From Kitagawia praeruptora (taxonomy: Eukaryota > Streptophyta > Magnoliopsida > Apiales > Apiaceae), in NCBI GenBank assembly GCA_037693485.1, contig CM075345.1, positions 119,992,001 through 120,056,000 on the forward strand: a stretch of DNA of 64,000 nt, given 5' to 3'. Below are positions 44,001-56,559 of the stretch, one piece after another. The position numbers and the translations under genes are program-made. How positions within the stretch are numbered: position 1 is the stretch's first letter; every line of letters starts with the position of its first letter. Below the pieces are notes generated by a model. The model saw only the letters and a list, made by a program, of their open reading frames with translations. It searched no databases and had not been told where the DNA came from.

Positions 44001-45915
44001 TGAAAGAGTTCAATTATATTGGCATAGCAGAGACAGAACCTTGCTCTATTGCGGTAGGTTGAAGATATTAATCATGGTGACTGATTAATGTGTGTATATG
44101 ATGTTTGACTAATAAGATTCCTGATGCTGAGGATTGTGCTTTTGTGTCAAAAAGAGGTCGTTTATTGTATTTACTCTCTACTATGAAATATTATATTATG
44201 TTAGTGGCCGTGAGGAGGTTATTCATCCATATGTAAAGATCACATATATGTATAGCATTTCTTTGAATTGAATGTTCTTTAATTCTTCTTTTGTTCGTTT
44301 CTCTGCTGATTCCTCTATTCAGTTTCCAGTTTGGAGATAGAAAATCGTTTATGTTCTATGATGTGACATGTTTATGTTTAAATGCTCGTATAGTGTCATG
44401 TCAAGATAGGTAAAAGAGGAGGTAGTGTATTGTGTCTGTCTATCTTGGTCTCTTAAACTTTACAATTCTAAATTTTGTTCGACACTGACAGTCATTTAGC
44501 TTATAAGCAAGATGTACATTAGGCATTAACATATTGAATATTAGCACATCCAACTGCTTCTGGGTGAGATTGTCATGGGGTAGAAATTACCACCAGCTTT
44601 AAGGTTGCAGAAGTAACCAGATGGGTGCTAGCTACTTTAGTGATAGCAATCTTGATAATTTAGAGAAAGTTTCATGCTGTTTTGGTGAATACTTGAATCA
44701 TGGTCTTCTTTCACAGATCCACTGGTATGCCATACGATACTGAGAGGTTGATGCTGCAGCAGTTTGAGCCTAGAGATAATTGCTATAAGCAAGGAAAGGT
44801 ACGTGGAATTACTTTGGTCTTGTTCAAGCACATGTGTACTAATCAGCATCCGGGCCTGGGAATGAACTAATACCATCTCATTGCAGACAGCTGCTTATTG
44901 GGTTCAATTGGCTACTGAGGCCGCGAAAGGAGTTCACTCTTCTTCTCCAGCAAGCACTGGTATTGGGTCCGAAAGTATTGGTGCCTCTGATGCTGTGGTA
45001 GGCCAAGCTTGCTCTGCAGTGCAGGAGATAAATGATAGAGGGACTGTTCAACCAAAACTAACGGTACATGATAACAACCCCAATGTACTTGCACTAACTA
45101 ATGACGCACCAACAGAGCCAGTCGCACAATCAAATTTTGAAGCACCGTCACATGGCCCTGCACATCTGCATAGTTCGTCGTCTGGAGCTGTCTATCGTGG
45201 AGCTCGAGCTCATCAGGACCCTGCCCTTATGTATGCAGGTCCAGATAGGAGACTTCCATCGGCAGGCCCTGGTTTTGGTGCTAACAGCATGTCCATCTCT
45301 CTTTCCGAAACAGCTCCTGTTGCTGCACTTGAAACAAGTCATACAGAAAACTTTCTGCAAGTGGGTCATGCACACAACTATAACCCCGGGATGTCAGTTG
45401 CATCAGCTAATATGCCTGTACAAGCACATGGTCAGCTGCTACATCAGGTCCCAGTACAAGCACATGGTCAAGTGCTACATCAGGTCCAGGTACAAGCACA
45501 TGGTCAAGCGCTACATCAGGTCCCGATACAAGCACATGTGCAACTGCAACCTCAGGTCCCTGCACAATCAAATAGTTCTGCTTATCCGTATTATGAAGAC
45601 CCAGGTCAAGCCTACCAGTATTATGCTCACATGCAGACATCTGACAACAGTGCTGTATATTGGACAGGAGTAGCTCATGATCCAAACCAAGTACACCAGT
45701 ATCCTCATATGCCGTCTTCTGGAAACAGTGCTACATACTGGGCAGGAATGGTTTATCAAGATCCAAATCAAGCTTACCAGGATCCTCGTATGCTGACATA
45801 TGGACAAACCGGTTCATACAGCCACAATGTAGCAGTAAATAATCCATCCTTGCAAGTACAAGTTCACAATCCTTCATACATTGCTGCAGCATCGCACATG
45901 CCGTCCTCGACTTAA
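41030..45915 (+). CDS. DCD-domain protein, 666 aa, 5 coding exons
   Basis: Coding exons 41030-41455, 43089-43205, 43310-43656, 44717-44798, 44887-45915 join in frame to 2,001 nt. The DCD (development and cell death) domain spans about residues 66-195, with FPGYIFMC, KYRVFGLP, FLYDFDMKLLYGVY, AFGGQFSAQ and VRFEI. DCD proteins are plant-specific and linked to stress, pathogen and programmed cell death responses; the biochemical role is not known. The rest is disordered, rich in Ala, Gln, Ser, His and Tyr, with four copies of a 12-residue repeat (about 501-548, PVQAHGQLLHQV-like) and two or three DPNQAYQ-like repeats near the end. The start at 41030 follows an acceptor (TTTTGCAG, ending 41021) and gives MTRTKQSARR. 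An upstream in-frame Met at 40946 is less likely. Intron 2 uses a GC-AG donor. The gene looks intact. Confidence 0.88.
42250..42577 (+). repeat. Tandem duplication inside DCD intron 1
   Basis: Two copies of about 150-157 bp (42250-42399 and 42421-42577), beginning tttagtgatgcttttgtaag and ending gtatatgttgct, about 85-90% similar by eye. There is no coding potential. The remainder of this 1.6 kb intron (41456-43088) is T-rich. Confidence 0.8.
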
Positions 45916-46333
45916 CAGACGATCAAGGACAAAAGTCAAATTCAAAGAACTCATGGCAAAGTGTGTTGTGTCTCAGCAACTGGTGGCATCATAAGACGAT
46001 GGTTTATAGGGCAGTTGTGCTATTTTCACTTGTTAGAGCGATTCTTACTTTGCACCTGATAGATAATGCTTTACATGGACTTTTTGTGACAAGTCCTTAT
46101 TAAATTGTTTTTGCCTTCATTAAAATTTGATGTACCTTATATTAATTGTCATATCTTGTCTCGAATTTAAATTCCAAGCTTCGATTCTCAGGTCAGAGGA
46201 AAACATATGGACCAGAAATATACGAATTGTGAATTTGACTGGTTACTCAGAATACAGGAATGTAATAGATAATTAAAAATTGTAAAAAAAAAAAAACTGA
46301 TGTAATTGTAAGAGAACTTATTTTAGTCTTTTA

Positions 46334-46592
46334 CTCCCTCCGTCCCTTAATGTTTTTCCTGTTTTGACTGGACACGTTTGCCAACGCACACTTTTGAACG
46401 TTTATACCTTGAATTTCGTATTAGTATTAAATATAAAAACTTCACTGTATTAAAATACTCATAAATACGAATCCAACAAGATCACTCATGACTATATTTG
46501 GTCTTATAGATTATGCGTGAATTAGTAATTTATCTCATGTTATGAACAGTCCCGACATATGAAATAAGAAAAACAATACGGGACTGAGGGAG
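46334..46592 (+). mobile_element. Stowaway-like MITE, copy 1 (259 bp)
   Basis: Begins CTCCCTCCGTCCC and ends GGACTGAGGGAG with TA on both sides. It lies between the convergent DCD and NAA30 genes. Two other copies of exactly 259 bp are at 54295 and 63008. Such elements can carry poly(A) signals or form hairpin transcripts; nothing here shows this directly. Confidence 0.88.
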
Positions 46593-46663
46593 TATGATTT
46601 ATAACTTCCGATCACTATCATCTAACAAACCAGGAACAGGCGATGCAAGTCCAAATTCTCTCT

Positions 46664-46757
46664 TGTTAAAGTTAGAAGCAAATTATCGATACATACCTAA
46701 CATGCCTGTTAAAGTTAGAGACAGCAAATTATCGATACATACTTAACATGCCTGTTA
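46664..46757. repeat. Short direct repeat between convergent genes
   Basis: About 45 bp unit repeated twice in tandem (gttaaagttaga...agcaaattatcgatacatac, then ttaacatgcctgtt). Noncoding. Confidence 0.7.
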
Positions 46758-47034
46758 ACAATGGTCACAGCAGTGCAAAACAAGGTTTATGCTCTATTCA
46801 ACTTTAAGGTGCAAAGCTAGTCAAGTATTATACCGATAATTTACAGGAAACAGGTGACTCAAATGGCAGGTATATTTTAACAAACTACTGATTCGAAGTA
46901 ATAGTTCATCCACAATAACTAAAAGAAACTGTAAAAAAAATTCAGAAAGTATGACAATATTTTTTAAAATGTGTTAATGATTTTACACTTAAGCATATTC
47001 CATTCGTTTGGCTATAAAGCTCTAGTTCCACATT

Positions 47035-50000
47035 CTATTGTCGCCGTTGACTTTCTTCTTGTGGTATGCCTTCGTTTTCTATTATCAAATGGCCAGATGA
47101 TAACTCTGGACGGGGAAATAATAGCTTCAGTCGGAAAGCATCAACACCATTTAGATAGTATCTGAAAAGCCTCTTTGCCCTAATAAACCCAAGACGCCCA
47201 TACAATGCAAGTGCTCCCTTATTTGTAACTTCTGCTTCAAGTGTTACCTTCGTATATAACATCGAAAGTTACAGGAAAATGATATTAAGATGATTTGACA
47301 AAAATAAAACACATTTATGCAAAGCAAATGGAGCATTCACAAAGCATGAAGAAACTCTTCACATTACTTCAGACTAGTTCAGAGTCAATTAATTTTCCAC
47401 AGTTCGCACTATGCCACTATGTACAATCTGATTCCTATGGGTAATAGCTAATATTTGCTTTCAAAAGGTGACTTCCTTGTCAGCTGTTAACTACTTAGCC
47501 ACCTCTATTTACCTATGCTGACAACTTACAAGTGACAGGCCTGATACCTCAAAACAATTGCAAAATAGGACAATAAGTGCATGGGATACTTGATCATGAG
47601 TTGAGGAACTCAATCATGTTAGCTACTCCTATAATATATTGACTTTCTTTTGTACCATATCAAAAAAGAAACGCTTGGTTTGGTTGGAAGGAATGGAATA
47701 AGACAAGAATGAAATGAAAATTTGTCAACAAAATTAAAGGCGTAAGGATGTAAGAGGGAAGAGTGTAAAAAATATGAGTGCAACTTTTCTGTGAAATGTG
47801 AGCAAAATTAGAGAGGGAGTATAATGTAGGAGTAAGTTGAAACACACACACACACACACACATATATAAACTGCAGAAAACTTGGTGATTTCCAAAAGGT
47901 CTTATACCATTTGATATATCTCTTATATATAGAAGAGGGGTTCAAATACATAGGACAAGACTTCTGAATGGAAATGATGAAAGAAGGAAATGGTCATTCA
48001 TTATGAAATCAGAATGAAATGGTATTAACAGAAACTTGCAGAATGGTATGAACCATGAAGGAATAAATATTTGTTCAGACAATCCACGAGTTGGTACAAA
48101 TTTCATTCAATTCTCCTCCATTCCGTTCCGTAAGTGACACAACCTAAGAACAGGAACAATTCATCTAGAATTTAGATAAACTTTCATAGCAATATCTACT
48201 ATAAAGGGCAGGCACTAAACAGATTTTCAACATTAAACAGTGCTGGTTTTTGAATTAAAGGATATTTGGTCTTAGGAATGAGCCCAAGCCTGCTACAATA
48301 TCTCCATGGGGACAATTGATACATTCAATAGTCACTATGGTTGCCTTTACACAAAGTTCCCTTGCTTCGCTGAAAGAATTAAAATGAAACTAACATAGTA
48401 ATCATGTACCATCTTTGTTCCGCATATATAATAGTATTAATATTGGTTTCTTAAATCTCCGATCAAAACATTTTTCGTGCTAAAAAGCGATCTGAACCAT
48501 TTATATTCAGCCAACAATTGTTGAATATTATCAGGAAACTTAATTTATTAGTAAACTATAAAACATCATTTATATAAGGTGAAATATTGAAAAAGTCAAG
48601 AATTAACTCAAAGAGGTAAAAGATCGATCAAACAATTAAAATAGAGAAAAGGTATTACCCGCTGCCTAAAATAAATTCTACATTATGTGGAACTAGAATA
48701 CAGTAAGTAAATAAACAGGAGGTCGTTCGTGGTAAAAGACATCACAAATTCAACATATAGAATAAGTGAAAAACAATATTTCAACAAGCTTATTCGCAAC
48801 CATGGTAACAAATTAGTGAAAAAAATAGATAAGACAATCCAAATTTTGCATTGTTCCATCAGTTTGTGCATCTTCTTTGTCCCAACTTGACTACAACTTA
48901 CAGAGACATTACATTCAAAATCTTATGTTTTCATAACATCTATTATGAATTTAGACGTGTTTTCAAAAGTCTAATATGTTCAATTAGTTTCAGTTATTCT
49001 AAAATTACAACATCCATCCTTGACTGTTTCTAAAAGGGTAAAACCTATATCTTAAAGTCCAACGCACTAAGATAAAAATTAATCCTCTTGTGATTCTGCT
49101 AAATTGTGCAGATCATGCTCTTCAAGCTGCTTCTAAAGCTGTCCAAGCCTTAAAAAAAATAAAGTAACAAGAGCGTGGGAAAATGAGAAAAACAATAATC
49201 CCATAAATCAGAATATTTGAAACTCAGGGGAGGGAGGGGAGAATCACAGTGGACTGCGTCAAGGTTTGTGCACACAGGTAAGGTACAGGTTACACACAAA
49301 GTTATTATTTTAGCATATGATGATTTCAAGATATAATGGACATCAGTCAAATTTACAACTTGGTGGGAACTTGGCTTCACAGATTTATAGTTAGGCCCGT
49401 CATTGTGTAGTTTGCTATCTCTGTAATTTGTAAGCTCAAGTTTCTTTTTCTAATTTTAAGTGATAAATGAGTTGCAATCAGGTACTTACGTAACATATTT
49501 CCTAGTTCAAGTTATAGGTGTTTTAAACTTTATTCATGTTTGATATTATGTCGTCCAATACAATAAACAGTACATTTGCAGCTGACTCATCTACGAAAAC
49601 TTTAATCTTCCCTTACGAGATCACAGTAATCAATTCATTTTCCCACTGTAGCGATCTTATAGAAATGCGTAACATCTCACAATAATATAGTTGACAGCAA
49701 GTTCAAAAATAAAACAAAATAGTAGACAGCAGGCGTGGGATCCTTAATAGTTAATTCTACATAAGAAGTTTAGAAATCATAAGATATATACAACCTTGGT
49801 ATGACTGCAGGTTCAAGAAAACACAAATATTAAGCAAAATGTGTGAATACATATAACACAGAATTGATGACATACCTCTTCACAACCCGATTCCATCATG
49901 ACCTTAATAGATCTTGTAACAAGTTCGGTTGCTGAAAAAATTAAACACCTCAACTTAGAGGTCACAACACATAAATTCCAAGTGTTCAGACTCCAACAAC

Positions 50001-50544
50001 GCAATATGCTAACTCTTGAAATCCTCAAATTGCAGATAAATTTAATTTTATACTCAATGGTAACCTCAAGATTCATGGTTGGAGCTAAGCATAGATATCT
50101 AAAATAAGGAAAATATAGAAAAGGCCGAAACTTTACAAGTAAAGAGGATGAAATTACCAATGCCCTTGCCGCGATAAGGTTTGAGAACAACAAGCATAGC
50201 AATGTAACCCCGGAAAGTATTTCGATGCTCCCCCATTTTACACACCACAGTTCCAATGCATTTGCCTTTGTGAAAAGCCTGAAATTGAAATTGTCAGAAA
50301 CAGAGAGAGAGAGGGAGAGAGAGAGATGGGGGGAGAGAGAGAGGAGAGAGAGAGAGAGAGAGAGAGAGGAAGTTACAAGAAAAGAGAGGTTGGGCCAAAG
50401 ATAAACAAAGTAACGATAGGTGAAGATGGAGTAGGGTTCACTGAGTTCTTGATCAACAAGATTCATGATTAAGGGTAAGTGATGTTCTCCACCATAGCTT
50501 ACATACTCTATTGCACCCTCTTCTTTAGCTTTCTCCTCCTCCAT
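47035..50544 (-). CDS. NAA30: N-alpha-acetyltransferase 30 (NatC catalytic subunit, MAK3)
   Basis: Four exons on the minus strand: 50544-50377, 50278-50158, 49931-49876, 47247-47035, all with GT-AG borders and matching phases, giving 185 residues. The N-terminus has IEYVSYGGEHHLPLIMNLVD and PYSIFTYRYFVYLWP. The acetyl-CoA-binding RxxGxA motif is RGKGIA (residues 92-97). The C-terminal GNAT part has LEAEVTNKGALALYGRLGF. NAA30 is the catalytic subunit of NatC, which acetylates the N-terminal Met of nascent proteins starting Met-Leu, Met-Ile, Met-Phe and similar, at the ribosome in the cytosol. Identity with the plant MAK3 family is strong and the length is normal. Intron 3 is large (2.6 kb). 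The gene converges with the DCD gene; the ATG is 225 bp from the edge of a MULE-like element that may lie in its promoter. Confidence 0.95.
47670..48150. mobile_element. Possible degenerate MITE in NAA30 intron 3
   Basis: The left part (ttggttggaaggaatggaat) has a weakly inverted counterpart near 48110-48150 (attccgttccgtaagtgacac). A (CA)n run lies at 47840-47861. No clear target duplication. The rest of intron 3 (to 49875) has no feature I can support. Confidence 0.25.
50301..50370. repeat. (GA)n microsatellite in NAA30 intron 1
   Basis: About 68 bp of GA with a few GGG interruptions, only a few bases from the exon 1 donor. On the transcribed strand it forms a long CT tract in this short (98 bp) intron. 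Confidence 0.9.
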
Positions 50545-51892
50545 TGATTTTGTTATTGGAGTTTGATTAATTTCAAAACCACTCTGTTCTGTTTCTGTTT
50601 TCTTGTTTAGTTGTTTTGGGGCACACAGATGATTTTTCCAGGTGTTTTAATTTCAATTTTTCCAACTTTATAAATCTCAACGACTCCTGCAACTCCACAT
50701 AGTCACAGGCTCACAGCTAAAAATGCAATTAATCACGCAGGCAAAAAAATAGGAGTAGTGATTTTATTGAGTAATTAGCATTTTGTAACTCTTATCTTTG
50801 TGCGTTTTTTCGATTTATATTATTTTTATTGGTACTTTACATTCCAAACATTAAATGTTGCTTTGATATGCACCTCTTTAATCAATTTCCGTCATACTTG
50901 ATCGTTAATGTTAAAAAGTCGGGGATAAATGAGTAATTTAATAGTCTTAAAGTTATTTACAATAACAGTCGAGGATTGAATTGTTGGCGGAAAGGGAATT
51001 GAAAGAGAGGAGAAGGGAGTAGTTGAGGCGCGGCTGTTGAATGAAGAGGAGTGGTGGTTAGGCTGTGTTGGTGGTGGGTTAAGATGGTTGTGGGAGATAG
51101 TTGCGACGGTGGTTGGAGGTAAACGGAGAAGGGAGGATTGTGGGGCGGTGTTGGCGTGAGGGATAGTGGTAGAGTTGTAGGAGAACGGTGGGGAAGAAGG
51201 AACGGGGTGGAGGAGTACGGTGGTTGAGTTTGAATGCAGGAGAAGGAGACGGATAGGCGGTGATGTTGGTGGTTGGGATTGCAAAGCAGAGGAAGGCAAG
51301 AGGTGAATGGAAAGGGGGTGGAGAATTAGCAGCAGGGGAAGGGGATGGTGGTGGATTGGCGACGTTGAATTGGAGGCGGAGAAAAGGTGGAGGGCTGTTG
51401 GTGGATGGTTGTGGTTGTGATGTGGGTTTGATGGAAGGAGAAGGAAGATGGGTGGGTAAAAGAGATGGTGAATTGCGTTTATAGAGTTGAAGTCGTAGGG
51501 TGGGGGTTGTGGTGAGTTGAAGAAAATGGGATGGGAAGGGGAAGAAATGGAGGGGTTGTTGACGGGAATGGAGAAAGGGGTGAGGCAGGTGAAGAAGAAG
51601 TGGAAGACGCTGGTTGTAGAAGGATATTCTGATGGTCGACGGAGAGTGGAGGAACGGTGATTAAGGCTGTAATTCGAGTCGGGTGGCTCGCGAGCCTACC
51701 CGGCTCGAACTCGTTTAACCCAACCCGGCTCGACTCGAGCTCGTAAATGAGTCGAGCTCGGCAGTGATTTTAGGCTCGTTATATAAACGAGCCGGTCCGG
51801 GTATGTGCCGAGCTCGAATGAAACTCGGCTCGAAAACTCGAACTCGACCCGGTTCGAGCTCGTTTACAAAATTTTCTGTTATTTTTCAAAAT

Positions 51893-52314
51893 ATTGTTTC
51901 TATATTTTTTTAAAAATATTTCTCGACGATCCAACCATACGGATGTCAAGATATATCTAGTTAAATGATATTCCCAAATTTTCAAAAAATAAAAAAATAA
52001 TTTGGTTGGAGATCTTAATAGAACACTACTATATTGTCTAGTACTCGTAACTAGTGCTTCATCCCAAATTATTGTTTCTATTTTTTTAAAAATATTTCTC
52101 GACGATCCAACCGTAAGGATGTCAAGATATATCTAATTAACTGATATTCCTAAATTTTCAAAAAATAAAAAATTAATTTGGTTGGAGATCTTAAAAGAAC
52201 ACTATTATATTGTCTAGTACTCGTAACTAGTGCTTCGTCCCAAAATATTGTTTCTATTTTTTTTTTAAATATTTCTCGACAATCCAACCGTACGGATGTC
52301 AAGATATATCTAAT
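51893..52314. repeat. ~178 bp tandem repeats (left part)
   Basis: Units start tgtttctat near 51895, 52074 and 52249, and contain tctcgac(g/a)atccaacc, cggatgtcaagatatatct and gtctagtactcgtaactagt. The array resumes at 60984 after the Copia insertion. Confidence 0.85.
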
Positions 52315-54294
52315 TGAAAGAGTTTGTCCTAAAATCCAATCATTTATGATGATTTAGGAAGAACTTTCTTGTACACTTATTTGATTTCATTAATATTAAT
52401 AAAAGACTTATTTGTTTTTATTACGGGCCTTATCTATTTAAAGTGTTTTAAATAAGATATTCCATGGTTTAAAGTAAAGCTTCTAGAATTATAATGAGAT
52501 TATAATAGTGAGATCTAGAAGATGATAACTCTAGACCTAAACAGTTCCGGATCATAGGATAACTAATTGGAAGTTAGTGAATCCGCAAAGATTGGTACAT
52601 ACTATACTTGCTCCTTTCAGGAGGATGTCTGTTCTCATAAGTTCACTGAACATGACTCGATAAGTTGAACAACTAATGGAGTTTACTCACGTGTCGATAG
52701 TTGTTCACTGAGTGATAGTTGTACAAGTGTCCTTAGACTTGAGATCGTTAGAGTAATGTTGTATATAATGAACTGTGCTTTGGTTTAGTCCTTAGTCTCA
52801 AGGACATCCATTAGGTCTGTTCTGGGCATAGGGATTTGTGTATGGAAATAGTTAATGGTCAATAAATGATCTACCCCTTCTAGTAAGAAAGTGAATATCC
52901 TATGTTATTCTTAGTATGCGAGTTCTGGAATCTCTGGCCAGAGTGTATGAAATTAGAAAGGAGTTTCTAATTTGCATTAATATGAACTTTGCATTATGAA
53001 TAAGAAATCATATGATTAAATTTGATAGGCTTGACACGAGATCCATGCCTTGTATTTAATCGGGATATTGTAGGGTAGAAGGAATTGATTGTACGGTAAC
53101 TAGCACTGACAGGTTCTTGGTATTCTAAGCAGTGAATTCATATTATCCGGATAGTCGCGATATGTTGAGAAGCATCACTCACGATGTAGAATAAATATAA
53201 TTAATCAGTTAATTATATTTAATGAATTTTAGAATTCGTATAAATAATTAATAAAAAGTTTGTTATTATTTATTTCTACTACCGGCTTAATATTGAACCT
53301 ACAGGGTCACACCATAAAAAGATTAATTTATTGATGAAGGTATTTTGAGAGAACAAGTTATTTTCTAAAGAGTTTAGAAAAATAATAATGATTAAAATAG
53401 TTTTAATTATTATTTAAACATTTTATAAGATAAAGTGTGGGATTTATATATTAATATATATTGATATATTAATTATACTAAAACCTACTTGTGCCCTATA
53501 AATAGAATGAGATAGTTCATTCTAAGTACACACTTGTGTTTTTTTGTGAAAAACCTAAAGGGAGCTAGCCTCCATCTTCTTCATCTCTCTCTCTCTCTCT
53601 CAAGAAGGAAAAGTTCCATTTTTATAAAGCTTCGAGTTTTATAAAAAGCTTCATCGAAGGATTATTCTTGGTGGATACCGGTAGAGTGCTTCACACTCTG
53701 AGAAGCAACTGCTAGCAACCATCTAGACACCATCTTCGAATTTTCAAGGTAAGGTTTCGATTCCTCCGCTATTACGTTTTTATATGATTTTCTATATGTG
53801 CGATATATGGTTTTTACGGAATAATTGTTATATCGTGCTTCCGCTCGTCCGTAAATTCCTTCAATGGCATCAGAGACAGGTTCTTGCATATAGAGATTCA
53901 TATAAAAATTTCAGATTTTTTTATGCATGTATGGATTTATTATGATTTTTGCAAGTTTATTTAAATTTAATTATGAATTAATTCGAAATAATATTTGCAT
54001 GAGATTTTGACCACTGATCTGGGTTCTACAAGTGTTGTGGATCATCTAGGTATTTTTTTCATAATTTTATGATGTATAGATTATTTGTTATGATTTTTTT
54101 TTAAATTGTTTTAGTTAAAATTCATAAAATAATCATGCATGTGAATATTATGAAATTAAAATTGCACAAGGACCCCATAACTACCTGGTAATTTTTTGCT
54201 ACTGTTTGATTTGAGAAATCATATCCCTGTAATTTTTAATTAATTAATTGTTAATTAATTTATTAGTATTAAAATTATAATATTAATAATAATA

Positions 54295-54553
54295 CTCCCT
54301 CCGTCTCACAATTCTTTTCTCGTTTAATATGTCGGGACTGTTCATAACATGAGACAAATTATTAATTTATGTCTAATCTATAAGTCCAAATATAATCATG
54401 AGTGATTTTGTTGAATTCGTATTTATGAGTATTTTAATACAGTGAAATTTTTATATTTAAAACTAATACGAAATTAAAGATATTAACGATCAAAAGTGTG
54501 CGTTGACAAACGTGATAAAGATAAACAGGAAAAGTTTTAAGAGACAGAGGGAG
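54295..54553 (-). mobile_element. Stowaway-like MITE, copy 2 (259 bp)
   Basis: CTCCCTCCGTCTC ... AGACAGAGGGAG with TA on both sides (54293-54294, 54554-54555). It is in reverse orientation to copies 1 and 3 and lies inside the Copia leader, so it inserted after that Copia family formed. Confidence 0.88.
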
Positions 54554-54731
54554 TAGTTATTATGAGTAAAAGGGGAGTTAAGGTAATGAATGAAAGGGGG
54601 TTACAAATGCACGTGACGTTTCTTTTTAGTTCAACGGCAGTCTGACAAACATACAAAAAAAAACTGTTGCAGTTCAAGCTGCTGCCCGCGCGTGTGGGAC
54701 AACCGCGGGGAGGGGGGTCGCACATACCGGG

Positions 54732-54757
54732 AATGCGTGACAGGGCTGTCACGCATT
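54732..54757. other. Perfect 12 bp hairpin
   Basis: Arms AATGCGTGACAG and CTGTCACGCATT around a GG loop, in a locally GC-rich patch (54660-54760). Related TGCGTTAC words follow at 54764 and 54812, and GTAACGCA near 54797. Confidence 0.7.
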
Positions 54758-55960
54758 TACAACATGCGTTACACGATTAAATGACTTTAAATTGTTGTAA
54801 CGCAGCTAGTCATGCGTTACAGCTTTTTCTGTCCACATTAAATTTGATTTTCTAGGAGTTTCGTAACTCTGTTTTGAGCGTGCAATATATCGTTGGATTC
54901 CTTTTTCCGAAACGGATCTAATGGAGTGGTCAAATATTTTTTATATAATAGTTTTGAACTATTTATATTCCCGAAAGTGTTTTAAAGCATGTTTTAATTG
55001 TTTTAATTGCTTTTAAATGTTATAATAAATCCATACATCATTATATCAATGTGTGACATGATATTGCTTGCATGTTTACTTATTTATTTATGTTTATATA
55101 TGAGATATATGCCTAAGTTTACCATGCGATGATAGATCTAGGTGAACTTAAATCAACATAAGGCGTGCGCTAGAAAATCTAGAAATAGGAATCGTTTCTT
55201 GCCTTAATATTTATATTATGAATACAATCATGAGATTCTTGTGTTTGTGAAACACATAATTAAATATGAATTTTCAATATTGAGAGAAAGGATGATTCTG
55301 TCAAAAACAGATTTTGATCTATAAGAAAAGGGTATTAAGTGACGCCTCTTGACAATGCTCCCCCCGATCTGGGAATCATCCGATTATCGATTATTGATTT
55401 GAAATATTTAATTGAAGAAAAGAATCTCTTTATTATAATATGATTATGATTGTTAAATAATATTAGTTAATTAATAATGGCTGATAATTATTTATTTATG
55501 AAATAAATAATTAGTTAACAATTTTATTAATTGATTAAATGAGATTTAATTTATTATAAAATAATTAATATGTGATCTTAATATTATTAATTATTTATTT
55601 AATTTATGAAATTATATTAAGGGAGAGATTAATTTTCTAAAGAGTTTAGAAATAGAATTAATGATTAAAAGAGTTTTAATTATTAATCAATAATAGGAAA
55701 AAAATTATTTTCTACAAGGTTTAGAAATAATTTAAATGATTAATACAGTTTTAATTATTAATTAATTGGTTAGTAATTATGATACTTTAAAGAAAAATTT
55801 ATTTATAATTTTTGTCTATAAATATATATAATTATAAACCTTATAATAAAATCCCTCTTAATAATATTAAGTAGTAATTGGCCAATGACACAACGGGCTT
55901 GTGTCGGTCATAGCCTTCCAACATGGTAGAAAGTAGTTCTTATTTTTAAATCATTGTCGT

Positions 55961-56258
55961 TTCGTGCTAGAGCCGAGGGCTTTGATTTCAAAATTAGAAA
56001 TACTTGTCTATTACATAGAGATGTGTACAATGAATTAGAATCTAATGGTCGTTACGTGCTACAGCCGTGGGCCATTGGAGACTGATTCAATTGTACGAAA
56101 TGTTGGGTTAGACTTGACTTAGAATATTGAGTTTGTCGTGCTACAGCCGTGACTCAATTATTCAAGAGGCTAAAATTTTATTAGGGAATAACATAAGATG
56201 TAATTGACAAGAGTTGTCTGCCTATTGAACATCACATGGCGTTTCGTGCTACAGCCGA
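55961..56258 (+). repeat. Four spaced CGTGCTACAGCCG motifs in Copia leader
   Basis: TTCGTGCTAGAGCCGAGG (55961), TACGTGCTACAGCCGTGG (56053), GTCGTGCTACAGCCGTGA (about 56135) and TTCGTGCTACAGCCGAGG (56243). Spacing is about 80-110 bp in otherwise unlike AT-rich sequence, upstream of the gag remnant. Confidence 0.75.
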
Positions 56259-56559
56259 GGTTGTGTGATGGAATGTAGGATCCCTATTCCCACTAGCATT
56301 ACGAATGCTTATTTATTCACTTAGGGGGTTGTATAAATTAGATAAACTAGTGGGAGCCACTTATGAATAAAGACTCGATTCATATAGTGTTTTAATAATG
56401 AAATTGAATATTTGCTAAGTGTTGTTATGTGTATATCATTTGCAGACTTAATATATATAGATATATACACTAGGTCTTCTGCACAATCACTCCGTAGCAT
56501 ACTATATGCTCATATATTGACTGGTCCCAACTATGCTGACTGGCTTCGAAGCTTGAGAA

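Noticed and set aside
50892..51299. 135-codon minus-strand ORF rich in Pro, Ser and Thr
   Set aside because: It reads through a G-rich low-complexity strand, where stop codons are rare on the complement; no domain or splice context supports a gene.
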